Shown here: piece after piece, positions 33,101-47,811 of the stretch
How positions within the stretch are numbered: position 1 is the first letter of the stretch
How the letters are laid out: every line of letters starts with the position of its first letter
Origin: Mactromeris polynyma
Lineage: Eukaryota > Mollusca > Bivalvia > Venerida > Mactridae
Reading direction: 5' to 3'
Assembly (NCBI GenBank): GCA_032209605.1
Contig: JASFXZ010000001.1
Span: forward strand, 14,340,256 to 14,404,255
Length of the DNA stretch: 64,000 bases
Notes under the pieces: generated by a model
What the model saw: the letters and a program-made list of their open reading frames with translations, nothing else
Database searches by the model: none
Told to the model about the DNA's origin: nothing
Program-made: the position numbers and the translations under genes

Positions 33101-36100
33101 GTAGACTCACCACCATTTCATATACATGATTTGTATATATTTACACGTTATGTCAGTCGTTCAGAATGGCTGACTTTGACATTACTATGTAGACTCACCA
33201 CCATTTCATATACATGGTTTGTATATGTTTACACGTTATGTCAGTCCTTCAGAATGGCTGACTTTGACATTACTATGTAGACTCACCACCATTTCATATA
33301 GATGGTTTGTATATTTATACGTTATGTCAGTCGTTCAGAATGGCTGACTTTGACATTACTATGTAGACTCACCACCATTTCATAAACATGGTTTGTATAT
33401 ATTTACACGTTATGTCAGTCGTTCAGAATGGCTGACTTTGACATTACTATGTAGACTCACCACCATTTCATATACATGGTTTGTATATGTTTACACGTTA
33501 TGTCAGTCCTTCAGAATGGCTGGCTTTGACATTACTATGTAGACTCACCACCATTTCATATACATGGTTTGTATATGTTTACACGTTATGTCAGTCCTTC
33601 AGAATGGCTGGCTTTGACATTACTATGTAGACTCACCACCAGTTCATATACATGGTTTGTATATGTTTACACGTTATGTCAGTCGTTCAGAATGGCTGAC
33701 TTTGACATTACTATGTAGACTCACCACCATTTCATATACATGGTTTGTATATTTATACGTTATGTCAGTCGTTCAGAATGGCTGACTTTGACATTACTAT
33801 GTAGACTCACCACCATTTCATATACATGGTTTGTATATGTTTATAAGTTATGTCAGTCGTTCAGAATGGCTGACTTTGACATTACTATGTAGACTCACCA
33901 CCATTTCATATACATGGTTTGTATATGTTTACACGTTATGTCAGTCCTTCAGAATGGCTGGCTTTGACATTACTATGTAGACTCACCACCATTTCATATA
34001 CATGGTTTGTATATGTTTACACGTTATGTCAGTCCTTCAGAATGGCTGGCTTTGACATTACTATGTAGACTCACCACCATTTCATATACATGGTTTGTAT
34101 ATGTTTACACGTTATGTCAGTCCTTCAGAATGGCTGACTTTGACATTACTATGTAGTCTCACCACCATTTCATATACATGGTTTGTATATGTTTACACGT
34201 TATGTCAGTCGTTCAGAATGGCTGACTTTGACATTACTATGTAGACTCACCACCATTTCATATACATGGTTTGTATATGTTTACACGTTATGTCAGTCGT
34301 TCAGAATGGCTGACTTTGACATTACTATGTAGACTCACCACCATTTCATATACATGGTTTGTATATGTTTACACGTTATGTCAGTCGTTCAGAATGGCTG
34401 GCTTTGACATTACTATGTAGTCTCACCACCATTTCATATACATGGTTTGTATATGTTTACACGTTATGTCAGTCCTTCAGAATGGCTGACTTTGACATTA
34501 CTATGTAGACTCACCACCATTTCATATACATGGTTTGTATATGTTTACACGTTATGTCAGTCCTTCAGAAAGGCTGACTTTGACATTACTATGTAGACTC
34601 ACCACCATTTCATATACATGGTTTGTATATTTATACGTTATGTCAGTCCTTCAGAATGGCTGGCTTTGACATTACTATGTAGACTCACCACCATTTCATA
34701 TACATGGTTTGTATATTTATACGTTATGTCAGTCGTTCAGAATGGCTGACTTTGACATTACTATGTAGACTCACCACCATTTCATATACATGGTTTGTAT
34801 ATTTACACGTTATGTCAGTCCTTCAGAATGGCTGACTTTGACATTACTATGTAGACTCACCACCATTTCATATACATGGTTTGTATATGTTTACACGTTA
34901 TGTCAGTCCTTCAGAATGGCTGACTTTGACATTACTATGTAGACTCACCACCATTTCATATACATGGTTTGTATATTTACACGTTATGTCAGTCGTTCTG
35001 AATGGCTTGCTTTGACATTACTATGTAGACTCACCACCATTTCATATACATGATTTGTATATATTTACACGTTATGTCAGTCGTTCAGAATGGCTGACTT
35101 TGACATTACTATGTAGACTCACCACCATTTCATATACATGGTTTGTATATGTTTACACGTTATGTCAGTCCTTCAGAATGGCTGACTTTGACATTACTAT
35201 GTAGACTCACCACCATTTCATATAGATGGTTTGTATATTTATACGTTATGTCAGTCGTTCAGAATGGCTGACTTTGACATTACTATGTAGACTCACCACC
35301 ATTTCATAAACATGGTTTGTATATATTTACACGTTATGTCAGTCGTTCAGAATGGCTGACTTTGACATTACTATGTAGACTCACCACCATTTCATATACA
35401 TGGTTTGTATATGTTTACACGTTATGTCAGTCCTTCAGAATGGCTGACTTTGACATTACTATGTAGACTCACCACCATTTCATATACATGGTTTGTATAT
35501 GTTTACACGTTATGTCAGTCGTTCTGAATGGCTGACTTTGACATTACTATGTAGACTCACCACCATTTCATATACATGGTTTGTATATTTATACGTTATG
35601 TCAGTCGTTCAGAATGGCTGACTTTGACATTACTATGTAGACTCACCACCATTTCATATACATGGTTTGTATATGTTTACACGTTATGTCAGTCCTTCAG
35701 AATGGCTGGCTTTGACATTACTATGTAGACTCACCACCATTTCATATACATGGTTTGTATATATTTACACGTTATGTCAGTCCTTCAGAATGGCTGGCTT
35801 TGACATTACTATGTAGACTCACCACCAGTTCATATACATGGTTTGTATATGTTTACACGTTATGTCAGTCGTTCAGAATGGCTGACTTTGACATTACTAT
35901 GTAGTCTCACCACCATTTCATATACATGGTTTGTATATGTTTACACGTTATGTCAGTCGTTCAGAATGGCTGACTTTGACATTACTATGTAGACTCACCA
36001 CCATTTCATATACATGGTTTGTATATGTTTACACGTTATGTCAGTCGTTCAGAATGGCTGGCTTTGACATTACTATGTAGTCTCACCACCATTTCATATA

Positions 36101-39100
36101 CATGGTTTGTATATGTTTACACGTTATGTCAGTCCTTCAGAATGGCTGACTTTGACATTACTATGTAGACTCACCACCATTTCATATACATGGTTTGTAT
36201 ATGTTTACACGTTATGTCAGTCCTTCAGAATGGCTGACTTTGACATTACTATGTAGACTCACCACCATTTCATATACATGGTTTGTATATTTATACGTTA
36301 TGTCAGTCCTTCAGAATGGCTGGCTTTGACATTACTATGTAGACTCACCACCATTTCATATACATGGTTTGTATATTTATACGTTATGTCAGTCGTTCAG
36401 AATGGCTGACTTTGACATTACTATGTAGACTCACCACCATTTCATATACATGGTTTGTATATTTACACGTTATGTCAGTCCTTCAGAATGGCTGACTTTG
36501 ACATTACTATGTAGACTCACCACCATTTCATATACATGGTTTGTATATGTTTACACGTTATGTCAGTCCTTCAGAATGGCTGACTTTGACATTACTATGT
36601 AGACTCACCACCATTTCATATACATGGTTTGTATATTTACACGTTATGTCAGTCGTTCTGAATGGCTTGCTTTGACATTACTATGTAGACTCACCACCAG
36701 TTCATATACATGGTTTGTATATGTTTACACGTTATGTCAGTCCTTCAGAATGGCTGACTTTGACATTACTATGTAGTCTCACCACCATTTCATATACATG
36801 GTTTGTATATGTTTACACGTTATGTCAGTCGTTCAGAATGGCTGACTTTGACATTACTATGTAGACTCACCACCATTTCATATACATGGTTTGTATATGT
36901 TTACACGTTATGTCAGTCCTTCAGAATGGCTGGCTTTGACATTACTATGTAGACTCACCACCATTTCATATACATGGTTTGTATATGTTTACACGTTATG
37001 TCAGTCCTTCAGAATGGCTGGCTTTGACATTACTATGTAGACTCACCACCAGTTCATATACATGGTTTGTATATGTTTACACGTTATGTCAGTCGTTCAG
37101 AATGGCTGACTTTGACATTACTATGTAGACTCACCACCATTTCATATACATGGTTTGTATATTTATACGTTATGTCAGTCGTTCAGAATGGCTGACTTTG
37201 ACATTACTATGTAGACTCACCACCATTTCATATACATGGTTTGTATATGTTTATAAGTTATGTCAGTCGTTCAGAATGGCTGACTTTGACATTACTATGT
37301 AGACTCACCACCATTTCATATACATGGTTTGTATATGTTTACACGTTATGTCAGTCCTTCAGAATGGCTGGCTTTGACATTACTATGTAGACTCACCACC
37401 ATTTCATATACATGGTTTGTATATGTTTACACGTTATGTCAGTCCTTCAGAATGGCTGGCTTTGACATTACTATGTAGACTCACCACCATTTCATATACA
37501 TGGTTTGTATATGTTTACACGTTATGTCAGTCCTTCAGAATGGCTGACTTTGACATTACTATGTAGTCTCACCACCATTTCATATACATGGTTTGTATAT
37601 GTTTACACGTTATGTCAGTCGTTCAGAATGGCTGACTTTGACATTACTATGTAGTCTCACCACCATTTCATATACATGGTTTGTATATGTTTACACGTTA
37701 TGTCAGTCGTTCAGAATGGCTGACTTTGACATTACTATGTAGACTCACCACCATTTCATATACATGGTTTGTATATGTTTACACGTTATGTCAGTCGTTC
37801 AGAATGGCTGGCTTTGACATTACTATGTAGTCTCACCACCATTTCATATACATGGTTTGTATATGTTTACACGTTATGTCAGTCCTTCAGAATGGCTGAC
37901 TTTGACATTACTATGTAGACTCACCACCATTTCATATACATGGTTTGTATATGTTTACACGTTATGTCAGTCCTTCAGAATGGCTGACTTTGACATTACT
38001 ATGTAGACTCACCACCATTTCATATACATGGTTTGTATATTTATACGTTATGTCAGTCCTTCAGAATGGCTGGCTTTGACATTACTATGTAGACTCACCA
38101 CCATTTCATATACATGGTTTGTATATTTATACGTTATGTCAGTCGTTCAGAATGGCTGACTTTGACATTACTATGTAGACTCACCACCATTTCATATACA
38201 TGGTTTGTATATTTACACGTTATGTCAGTCCTTCAGAATGGCTGACTTTGACATTACTATGTAGACTCACCACCATTTCATATACATGGTTTGTATATGT
38301 TTACACGTTATGTCAGTCCTTCAGAATGGCTGACTTTGACATTACTATGTAGACTCACCACCATTTCATATACATGGTTTGTATATTTACACGTTATGTC
38401 AGTCGTTCTGAATGGCTTGCTTTGACATTACTATGTAGACTCACCACCAGTTCATATACATGGTTTGTATATGTTTACACGTTATGTCAGTCCTTCAGAA
38501 TGGCTGACTTTGACATTACTATGTAGTCTCACCACCATTTCATATACATGGTTTGTATATGTTTACACGTTATGTCAGTCGTTCAGAATGGCTGACTTTG
38601 ACATTACTATGTAGACTCACCACCATTTCATATACATGGTTTGTATATGTTTACACGTTATGTCAGTCCTTCAGAATGGCTGGCTTTGACATTACTATGT
38701 AGACTCACCACCATTTCATATACATGGTTTGTATATGTTTACACGTTATGTCAGTCCTTCAGAATGGCTGGCTTTGACATTACTATGTAGACTCACCACC
38801 AGTTCATATACATGGTTTGTATATGTTTACACGTTATGTCAGTCGTTCAGAATGGCTGACTTTGACATTACTATGTAGACTCACCACCATTTCATATACA
38901 TGGTTTGTATATGTTTACACGTTATGTCAGTCGTTCAGAATGGCTGACTTTGACATTACTATGTAGACTCACCACCATTTCATATACATGGTTTGTATAT
39001 GTTTACACGTTATGTCAGTCCTTCAGAATGGCTGGCTTTGACATTACTATGTAGACTCACCACCATTTCATATACATGGTTTGTATATGTTTACACGTTA

Positions 39101-42100
39101 TGTCAGTCCTTCAGAATGGCTGGCTTTGACATTACTATGTAGACTCACCACCAGTTCATATACATGGTTTGTATATGTTTACACGTTATGTCAGTCGTTC
39201 AGAATGGCTGACTTTGACATTACTATGTAGACTCACCACCATTTCATATACATGGTTTGTATATTTATACGTTATGTCAGTCGTTCAGAATGGCTGACTT
39301 TGACATTACTATGTAGACTCACCACCATTTCATATACATGGTTTGTATATGTTTATAAGTTATGTCAGTCGTTCAGAATGGCTGACTTTGACATTACTAT
39401 GTAGACTCACCACCATTTCATATACATGGTTTGTATATGTTTACACGTTATGTCAGTCCTTCTGAATGGCTGGCTTTGACATTACTATGTAGACTCACCA
39501 CCATTTCATATACATGGTTTGTATATGTTTACACGTTATGTCAGTCCTTCAGAATGGCTGGCTTTGACATTACTATGTAGACTCACCACCATTTCATATA
39601 CATGGTTTGTATATGTTTACACGTTATGTCAGTCCTTCAGAATGGCTGACTTTGACATTACTATGTAGTCTCACCACCATTTCATATACATGGTTTGTAT
39701 ATGTTTACACGTTATGTCAGTCGTTCAGAATGGCTGACTTTGACATTACTATGTAGACTCACCACCATTTCATATACATGGTTTGTATATGTTTACACGT
39801 TATGTCAGTCCTTCAGAATGGCTGACTTTGACATTACTATGTAGACTCACCACCATTTCATATACATGGTTTGTATATGTTTACACGTTATGTCAGTCGT
39901 TCAGAATGGCTGGCTTTGACATTACTATGTAGTCTCACCACCATTTCATATACATGGTTTGTATATGTTTACACGTTATGTCAGTCCTTCAGAATGGCTG
40001 ACTTTGACATTACTATGTAGACTCACCACCATTTCATATACATGGTTTGTATATGTTTACACGTTATGTCAGTCGTTCAGAATGGCTGGCTTTGACATTA
40101 CTATGTAGACTCACCACCATTTCATATACATGGTTTGTATATTTACACGTTATGTCAGTCGTTCAGAATGGCTGGCTTTGACATTACTATGTAGACTCAC
40201 CACCAGTTCATATACATGGTTTGTATATGTTTATACGTTATGTCAGTCGTTCAGAATGGCTGACTTTGACATTACTATGTAGTCTCACCACCATTTCATA
40301 TACATGGTTTGTATATTTTACACGTTATGTCAGTCCTTCAGAATGGCTGGCTTTGACATTACTATGTAGTCTCACCACCATTTCATATAGATGGTTTGTA
40401 TATGTTTACACGTTATGTCAGTCGTTCAGAATGGCTGACTTTGACATTACTATGTAGACTCACCACCATTTCATATACATGGTTTGTATATGTTTACACG
40501 TTATGTCAGTCGTTCAGAATGGCTGACTTTGACATTACTATGTAGACTCACCACCATTTCATATACATGGTTTGTATATTTTTACGTTATGTCAGTCGTT
40601 CAGAATGGCTGACTTTGACATTACTATGTAGACTCACCACCATTTCATATACATGGTTTGTATATTTACACGTTATGTCAGTCGTTCTGAATGGCTGGCT
40701 TTGACATTACTATGTAGACTCACCACCAGTTCATATACATGGTTTGTATATGTTTACACGTTATGTCAGTCGTTCTGAATGGCTGGCTTTGACATTACTA
40801 TGTAGTCTCACCACCATTTCATATACATGGTTTGTATATGTTTATACGTTATGTCAGTCGTTCAGAATGGCTGGCTTTGACATTACTATGTAGTCTCACC
40901 ACCATTTCATATACATGGTTTGTATATGTTTATACGTTATGTCAGTCGTTCAGAATGGCTGACTTTGACATTACTATGTAGACTCACCACCATTTCATAG
41001 AGATAGTTTGTATATTTATACGTTATGTCAGTCGTTCAGAATGGCTGACTTTGACATTACTATGTAGACTCACCACCATTTCATATACATGGTTTGTATA
41101 TGTTTACACGTTATGTCAGTCCTTCAGAATGGCTGACTTTGACATTACTATGTAGTCTCACCACCATTTCATATACATGGTTTGTATATGTTTACACGTT
41201 ATGTCAGTCCTTCAGAATGGCTGACTTTGACATTACTATGTAGACTCACCACCATTTCATATACATGGTTTGTATATTTACACGTTATGTCAGTCGTTCA
41301 GAATGGCTGACTTTGACATTACTATGTAGACTCACCACCATTTCATATACATGGTTTGTATATGTTTACACGTTATGTCAGTCGTTCTGAATGGCTGGCT
41401 TTGACATTACTATGTAGACTCACCACCATTTCATATACATGGTTTGTATATTTATACGTTATGTCAGTCGTTCAGAATGGCTGACTTTGACATTACTATG
41501 TAGACTCACCACCATTTCATATACATGGTTTGTATATGTTTACACGTTATGTCAGTCGTTCTGAATGGCTGGCTTTGACATTACTATGTAGACTCACCAC
41601 CATTTCATATACATGGTTTGTATATGTTTACACGTTATGTCAGTCGTTCAGAATGGCTGACTTTGACATTACTATGTAGACTCACCACCATTTCATATAC
41701 ATGGTTTGTATATTTACACGTTATGTCAGTCGTTCAGAATGGCTGACTTTGACATTACTATGTAGACTCACCACCAGTTCATATACATGGTTTGTATATG
41801 TTTACACGTTATGTCAGTCGTTCAGAATGGCTGACTTTGACATTACTATGTAGACTCACCACCATTTCATATACATGGTTTGTATATTTATACGTTATGT
41901 CAGTCCTTCAGAATGGCTGGCTTTGACATTACTATGTAGACTCACCACCATTTCATATACATGGTTTGTATATTTACACGTTATGTCAGTCGTTCAGAAT
42001 GGCTGACTTTGACATTACTATGTAGACTCACCACCATTTCATATACATGGTTTGTATATGTTTACACGTTATGTCAGTCCTTCAGAATGGCTGGCTTTGA

Positions 42101-44205
42101 CATTACTATGTAGACTCACCACCATTTCATATACATGGTTTGTATATTTACACGTTATGTCAGTCGTTCAGAATGGCTGACTTTGACATTACTATGTAGT
42201 CTCACCACCATTTCATATACATGGTTTGTATATTTACACGTTATGTCAGTCGTTCAGAATGGCTTACTTTGACATTACTATGTAGACTCACCACCATTTC
42301 ATATACATGGTTTGTATATGTTTACACGTTATGTCAGTCCTTCAGAATGGCTGACTTTGACATTACTATGTAGACTCACCACCATTTCATATACATGGTT
42401 TGTATATGTTTACACGTTATGTCAGTCGTTCAGAATGGCTGACTTTGACATTACTATGTAGTCTCACCACCATTTCATATACATGGTTTGTATATGTTTA
42501 CACGTTATGTCAGTCCTTCAGAATGGCTGACTTTGACATTACTATGTAGTCTCACCACCAGTTCATATACATGGTTTGTATATGTTTACACGTTATGTCA
42601 GTCCTTCAGAATGGCTGACTTTGACATTACTATGTAGACTCACCACAATTTCATATACATGGTTTGTATATGTTTACAGGTTATGTCAGTCCTTCAGAAT
42701 GGCTGACTTTGACATTACTATGTAGACTCACCACCATTTCATATACATGGTTTGTATATGTTTACACGTTATGTCAGTCGTTCTGAATGGCTGACTTTGA
42801 CATTACTATGTAGACTCACCACCAGTTCATATACATGGTTTGTATATGTTTACACGTTATGTCAGTCCTTCAGAATGGCTGACTTTGACATTACTATGTA
42901 GACTCACCACCATTTCATATACATGGTTTGTATATTTATACGTTATGTCAGTCGTTCAGAATGGCTGACTTTGACATTACTATGTAGTCTCACCACCATT
43001 TCATATACATGGTTTGTATATTTACACGTTATGTCAGTCCTTCAGAATGGCTGACTTTGACATTACTATGTAGACTCACCACCATTTCATATACATGGTT
43101 TGTATATGTTTACACGTTATGTCAGTCGTTCTGAATGGCTGGCTTTGACATTACTATGTAGACTCACCACCATTTCATATACATGGTTTGTATATTTATA
43201 CGTTATGTCAGTCGTTCAGAATGGCTGACTTTGACATTACTATGTAGACTCACCACCATTTCATATACATGGTTTGTATATTTACACGTTATGTCAGTCC
43301 TTCAGAATGGCTGGCTTTGACATTACTATGTAGACTCACCACCATTTCATATACATGGTTTGTATATTTACACGTTATGTCAGTCCTTCAGAATGGCTGA
43401 CTTTGACATTACTATGTAGACTCACCACCATTTCATATACATGGTTTGTATATTTACACGTTATGTCAGTCCTTCAGAATGGCTGACTTTGACATTACTA
43501 TGTAGACTCACCACCATTTCATATACATGGTTTGTATATGTTTACACGTTATGTCAGTCGTTCAGAATGGCTTACTTTGACATTACTATGTAGACTCACC
43601 ACCAGTTCATATACATGGTTTGTATATGTTTACACGTTATGTCAGTCGTTCAGAATGGCTGACTTTGACATTACTATGTAGACTCACCACCATTTCATAT
43701 ACATGGTTTGTATATGTTTACACGTTATGTCAGTCCTTCAGAATGGCTGACTTTGACATTACTATGTAGACTCACCACCATTTCATATACATGGTTTGTA
43801 TATTTACACGTTATGTCAGTCCTTCAGAATGGCTGGCTTTGACATTACTATGTAGACTCACCACCATTTCATATACATGGTTTGTATATTTACACGTTAT
43901 GTCAGTCCTTCAGAATGGCTGACTTTGACATTACTATGTAAACTCACCACCATTTCATATACATGGTTTGTATATGTTTACACGTTATGTCAGTCCTTCA
44001 GAATGGCTGACTTTGACATTACTATGTAGACTCACCACCATTTCATATACATGGTTTGTATATTTACACGTTATGTCAGTCCTTCAGAATGGCTGGCTTT
44101 GACATTACTATGTAGACTCACCACCATTTCATATACATGGTTTGTATATTTACACGTTATGTCAGTCCTTCAGAATGGCTGACTTTGACATTACTATGTA
44201 AACTC
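27174..44205. repeat. 85-88 bp satellite array, about 17 kb and about 195 copies, with higher-order repeats
   Basis: The unit is TGGTTTGTATATGTTTACAC then GTTATGTCAGTCCTTCAGAA, TGGCTGGCTTTGACATTACT and ATGTAGACTCACCACCATTT then CATATACA: 88 bp, or 86 bp when GT of ATATGTTT is missing. Diagnostic sites alternate: GTC(C/G)TTC, GCTG(G/A)CTT, GTAG(A/T)CTC, CCA(T/G)TTC. Each junction carries CATATACA-TGGTT-TGTATATG, an 8-bp-arm hairpin. Rare variants mark higher-order blocks: TTTATAAGTT at about 28241, 31747, 33845, 37255 and 39357, and TTCTGAATGGCTTGC at about 32901, 34999, 36659 and 38409. The last three units are themselves duplicated as a block. Stops occur in all frames of most units. It behaves as non-coding satellite DNA. 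Confidence 0.98.
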
Positions 44206-47200
44206 CTTGTTTCGATAATTCAATCCTTTTTGGACATAGATGTGTCGGTTCTCTATGCTGAAAAATATTAGAGAAGCAAACTGTACTTTGAAGAAACTCT
44301 TTGTAATATTACCGTGGAGTTTATTGCCATAAGTAGAAACATTTTTCTCAAAAAATTCTGGAATGATCGAGTATTGATTTGTCTTAATGCTGGGATTTCT
44401 TTTATATGGAATCGTCTACAGGCCATCGTAGTGATATCACTAGCAACGAGCGACGGTACGACACGACGCTCGACGGTTCGACTTGGCATACGATTGAATG
44501 GTGGAACGCTATGTCGCCATGGGTGACTGTACGATACTTCGCTTAGTTGGTTGACAAAATGACGCTACGATGATCATTACTGAATTCTGTATTTTACTGT
44601 AGTTATTATCGTAAAATAATGAGAATGGTAACCGTGGAAATAACTCGTGGGTGGATTTAAGAGACGAAAATTCTAAACATGGGACACAACTATAAATGCA
44701 AACGACCGTTGCTATAAGTGGGAAAATAATAAGACAATATTTATGCGTACACATGAAACGGATTTTTTTGCGTTGTAGGCTAATTATTTCCAGCACGTTT
44801 GTCTCCAGAAAAATAATTTTAACATTCACTACAAAATATAGAGTCTAAGTGTTTTTTTTGTTTTAATAAATTACATACCTGTCAACTAACATTAAATGTT
44901 CTCTTATCGTTTATTTTGGAACTCGGCGTCATTTTTTGAAATAAATCTGTGATAATTACATGTAGGAGGATACTACGTCATAGTTTGCATCCATTTTGAA
45001 AATATCGATAATTAGTTAATAATAAGGATCATATTTATTGCCATCATGAGATTCATTAAAGTTTGTTTTATGTCCTGTGAAAAATCCACAATCTAGTTTG
45101 CTTATGCTAAAACACATCTCTAATCGCAACATCTTTGTTACTGCTTAACAGTTAAAATATCTTACAGACAGACGCGCCACGTGAGCGTCATTTGAACAAT
45201 CAGTGGGTATGGTCCCACTTTATTCAATGCTAGGGGCTGCTGTCGTAGGGGTCAGGGATGCGAACATTATCGGGTTTTATCACGAACTTCACAATCCCTG
45301 AATTTGACGCGAGTACTGGTTGGTAGACATGTAACATTCATCGAGAGAGGGTAGTATAAGTTGAAAGAACTTGTTTCAAATCGATGTAAAATAAATAAGT
45401 TTAACCTGTTTTAAACCTAATTATGAAATTGATTCAGTCATTCTCTTAGATTGAGAATAGCCAAAAAGAATTTCGGCGTAGCTGTATAACATTGATTTTG
45501 ACCTACATGTTTGACCAACCAAATGTTGGTTTCGGAGCCGGCTTTTTAAAATCTGACCAATCATATTTTCACCCAAGAGGCATCAAACGGGGGGGGGGGG
45601 TTTCGTTCACACAAGAGGCACCAAACGGGGTTTTCGTAAGATAACTTGATCAGTTGGATATTGCATCATCTGTGTACGTCATCAACTTATTTACAGAACG
45701 AGGCAGATTTCCCGGGGGCACGAATCTAATGAGAAAGCTTCCAGACGATCCATATCACTTACCTTCTGTTTTAAGCACATGTTTAATTGCGAAACATAAA
45801 CAAATATTGCTTCAGACTTTGTAATGGCTTACATTAATGTTTTTAAGTTTAAAATGAAAAATATGTAAGTATAAACTGTGTACTGAATGAACTGGCAATG
45901 ACTTTTCTGCTCAGGGGCACGAATCTACGAGAAACAGCATATATAAATGACCCTGATAAGACATTATAGTATACATACATCCGAGCTAATTTTTTGTAAG
46001 AATTTATATTTCAACATTTTGCAAAAACATTATTTCATTTAACATACCGGAAGACAATTTTCTATCTACGCTGTTTATCTTTCTTTGAAGATGTTTTTTT
46101 TTATTTATGTTGTAGCGCGTTGTTTACGCGTACCTATTATATGAGTGATAAAATAAGGACTGTTATTTTCATCAAGGACATAATTGGTTTAAACGTCCGT
46201 GATTCCACTTATTAATTTTTTATTTTTTTTTGTAATTTATATCACAGATATTGCACATGTCGTCAATTCTATTACTAAAAATATCACTGAATATTGAACA
46301 AAAACAGATTTTATTTCTTTTTAAAATAAATTGAAGAACTCTTTCAATATCATGTCAACGATTTGTCTTGCAAGAGAGTTCATAAAGCACAGTTTAATCT
46401 GAGGTTCTGTTTCTGAATCGATATATTCGGAATGAGATAGCTATCTTTGTATACATAATACTTTACATCTCATTACAAACTTCGTCATTCTTATCTTTTC
46501 AAAGGTATTTAAAATAACCTCTCTCTATTCAAACTATTTAATAGCAAATACTAGTATACGATGTATTGAGATTGGGTTCCTTAATAGTTTCTGCCACACC
46601 CTGTTTTAATTCCTTTGTAAAGCAATCTATGAGACAGATTATATTATTTATAATATAAATATGCACTGTTGGTACTGTAGTTAAGTTTAATGATAATTTT
46701 ATTACCTACCGAAGTGAAATATTATCATATATATGTTGCGACTGGTGTCTAGTTACCGCTTCGCAACCACCGTGATTGAGTTAAAAGAAATAATTTGTGT
46801 GTCGCGGCAAAAGTGGGCCTTGTGTCGGATTAGCCTATTACACAGAACGTTTATCGGTTGTCAATTGAAGAACGACGGTTTTTGCGCATGATAAAAATTC
46901 ACAAAAAAAACACTTATTAAAATCTTTATATATCGCCTTTTAAATTCAGGGCAAACTATAATTTGAGTTTGCGAAATGCATTTATACGGGCATGCTATTC
47001 TAAAATAAATTGTGTTTGACTGAAATTAAAAACAATCTACAAATTTAAATCTATAAAAGTTAAGCGTAGCTATTTTAATGCCCTGCCGTTTTGTTCGATG
47101 TAAGAAAGTAAACATCAAAATGCATTAATTTTAGTTTATAAACGTGTGTATGATTCAGTGTCCCAAAATAATCTTTATTGAACCACTTTTGAGATTACAT

Positions 47201-47285
47201 TAAAAATAAACATATTCACTATACAGCATTAGAATCGCGTTAAAAGCCGTCCTCACTAATTTCTCCCGTCCATTATAAAAACCGG
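44206..47285. other. 3 kb of AT-rich DNA, no recognised gene
   Basis: Short frames at 44268-44489 (-), 44314-44526 (+) and 44509-44829 (-) have no recognisable domain. Around 45570-45625 the phrase CAAGAGGCA(T/C)CAAACGGG occurs twice, the first time followed by a G homopolymer. GGGGCACGAATCTA occurs at about 45716 and 45914. I see no promoter, RNA gene or transposon end here. Confidence 0.5.
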
Positions 47286-47376
47286 GTTCCTTCCTTTATT
47301 TCGGTTATATAATTATACTAAAGATGCGCAATTCCTTCCTTTATTTCGGTTATATAATTATGATAAAGGTGCGCAA
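47286..47376. repeat. 45-bp tandem duplication
   Basis: Two copies of TTCCTTCCTTTATTTCGGTT followed by ATATAATTAT and (A/G)-TAAAG(A/G)TGCGCA, 45 bp apart at 47287 and 47332, with a few differences. Confidence 0.85.
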
Positions 47377-47502
47377 AAGAAAGTGCTCAACCGGGGTTTA
47401 ATGAAACTAGGTATATGGTAATCTCATTGAAATCAGTCCCTAACGTTAGCGCCATTACTTTCCACTGTTAGGATCTGACTACACTCCGTAAGAGGTCACG
47501 TT

Positions 47503-47798
47503 GTTGTATTTGCATTTATTTATCGTGGCCACCGGTTTCCCACATGGGCGACGCCTCCGGAAGAATGTTAGTCATATTAGATTTTTGGAGGATAGTGCAT
47601 GATACAGAAGATGCCCCAGTTCCAAAAGCACCCCTGGTTCTTTTACGTGCTCGATATAAAGCATCATACACGGGACATCGGTTTTTAAAGTCTCGTCCGA
47701 AAGACTGTTAGTACGGTCAGTGATGGAGCGGGGAATCGAACCTGCGATCCCAGGATTACAAGTCCAAGCGCGTTACCACTGGACTACGGATCCGCTAC
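47503..47798 (-). mobile_element. tRNA-derived SINE, full length with 13-bp target duplication
   Basis: On the minus strand the element starts with a tRNA-like head. The Pol III box A TAGTCCAGTGG is at 47776-47786 and matches TRGYNNARNNG. Box B GGTTCGATTCC is at 47732-47742 and matches GGTTCGANTCC exactly. The body continues with GACGAGACTTTAAAAACCGA, TGTCCCGTGT and CACGTAAAAGAACC, a central region I associate with mollusc SINEs, and ends in an A-rich GATAAATAAATGC tail. A perfect duplication AAGAGGTCACGTT flanks it (47490-47502 and 47799-47811). The acceptor and T stems pair poorly, so it is not a working tRNA gene. The intact duplication suggests a fairly recent insertion. Mobilisation by a LINE in trans is established for SINEs; the partner here is unknown. 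Confidence 0.88.
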
Positions 47799-47811
47799 AA
47801 GAGGTCACGTT

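Noticed and set aside
20819..44205. CRISPR array
   Set aside because: Units are contiguous with no unique spacers, and the context is animal DNA without cas genes.
44268..44829. Overlapping frames around 44.3-44.8 kb as an exon cluster
   Set aside because: Three short frames on both strands, none with a recognised motif or convincing splice sites.
47725..47798. Functional tRNA gene (apparent TGT anticodon) on the minus strand
   Set aside because: Box A and box B are good but the acceptor and T stems do not pair properly, and the sequence is the head of a SINE with target duplications on both sides.
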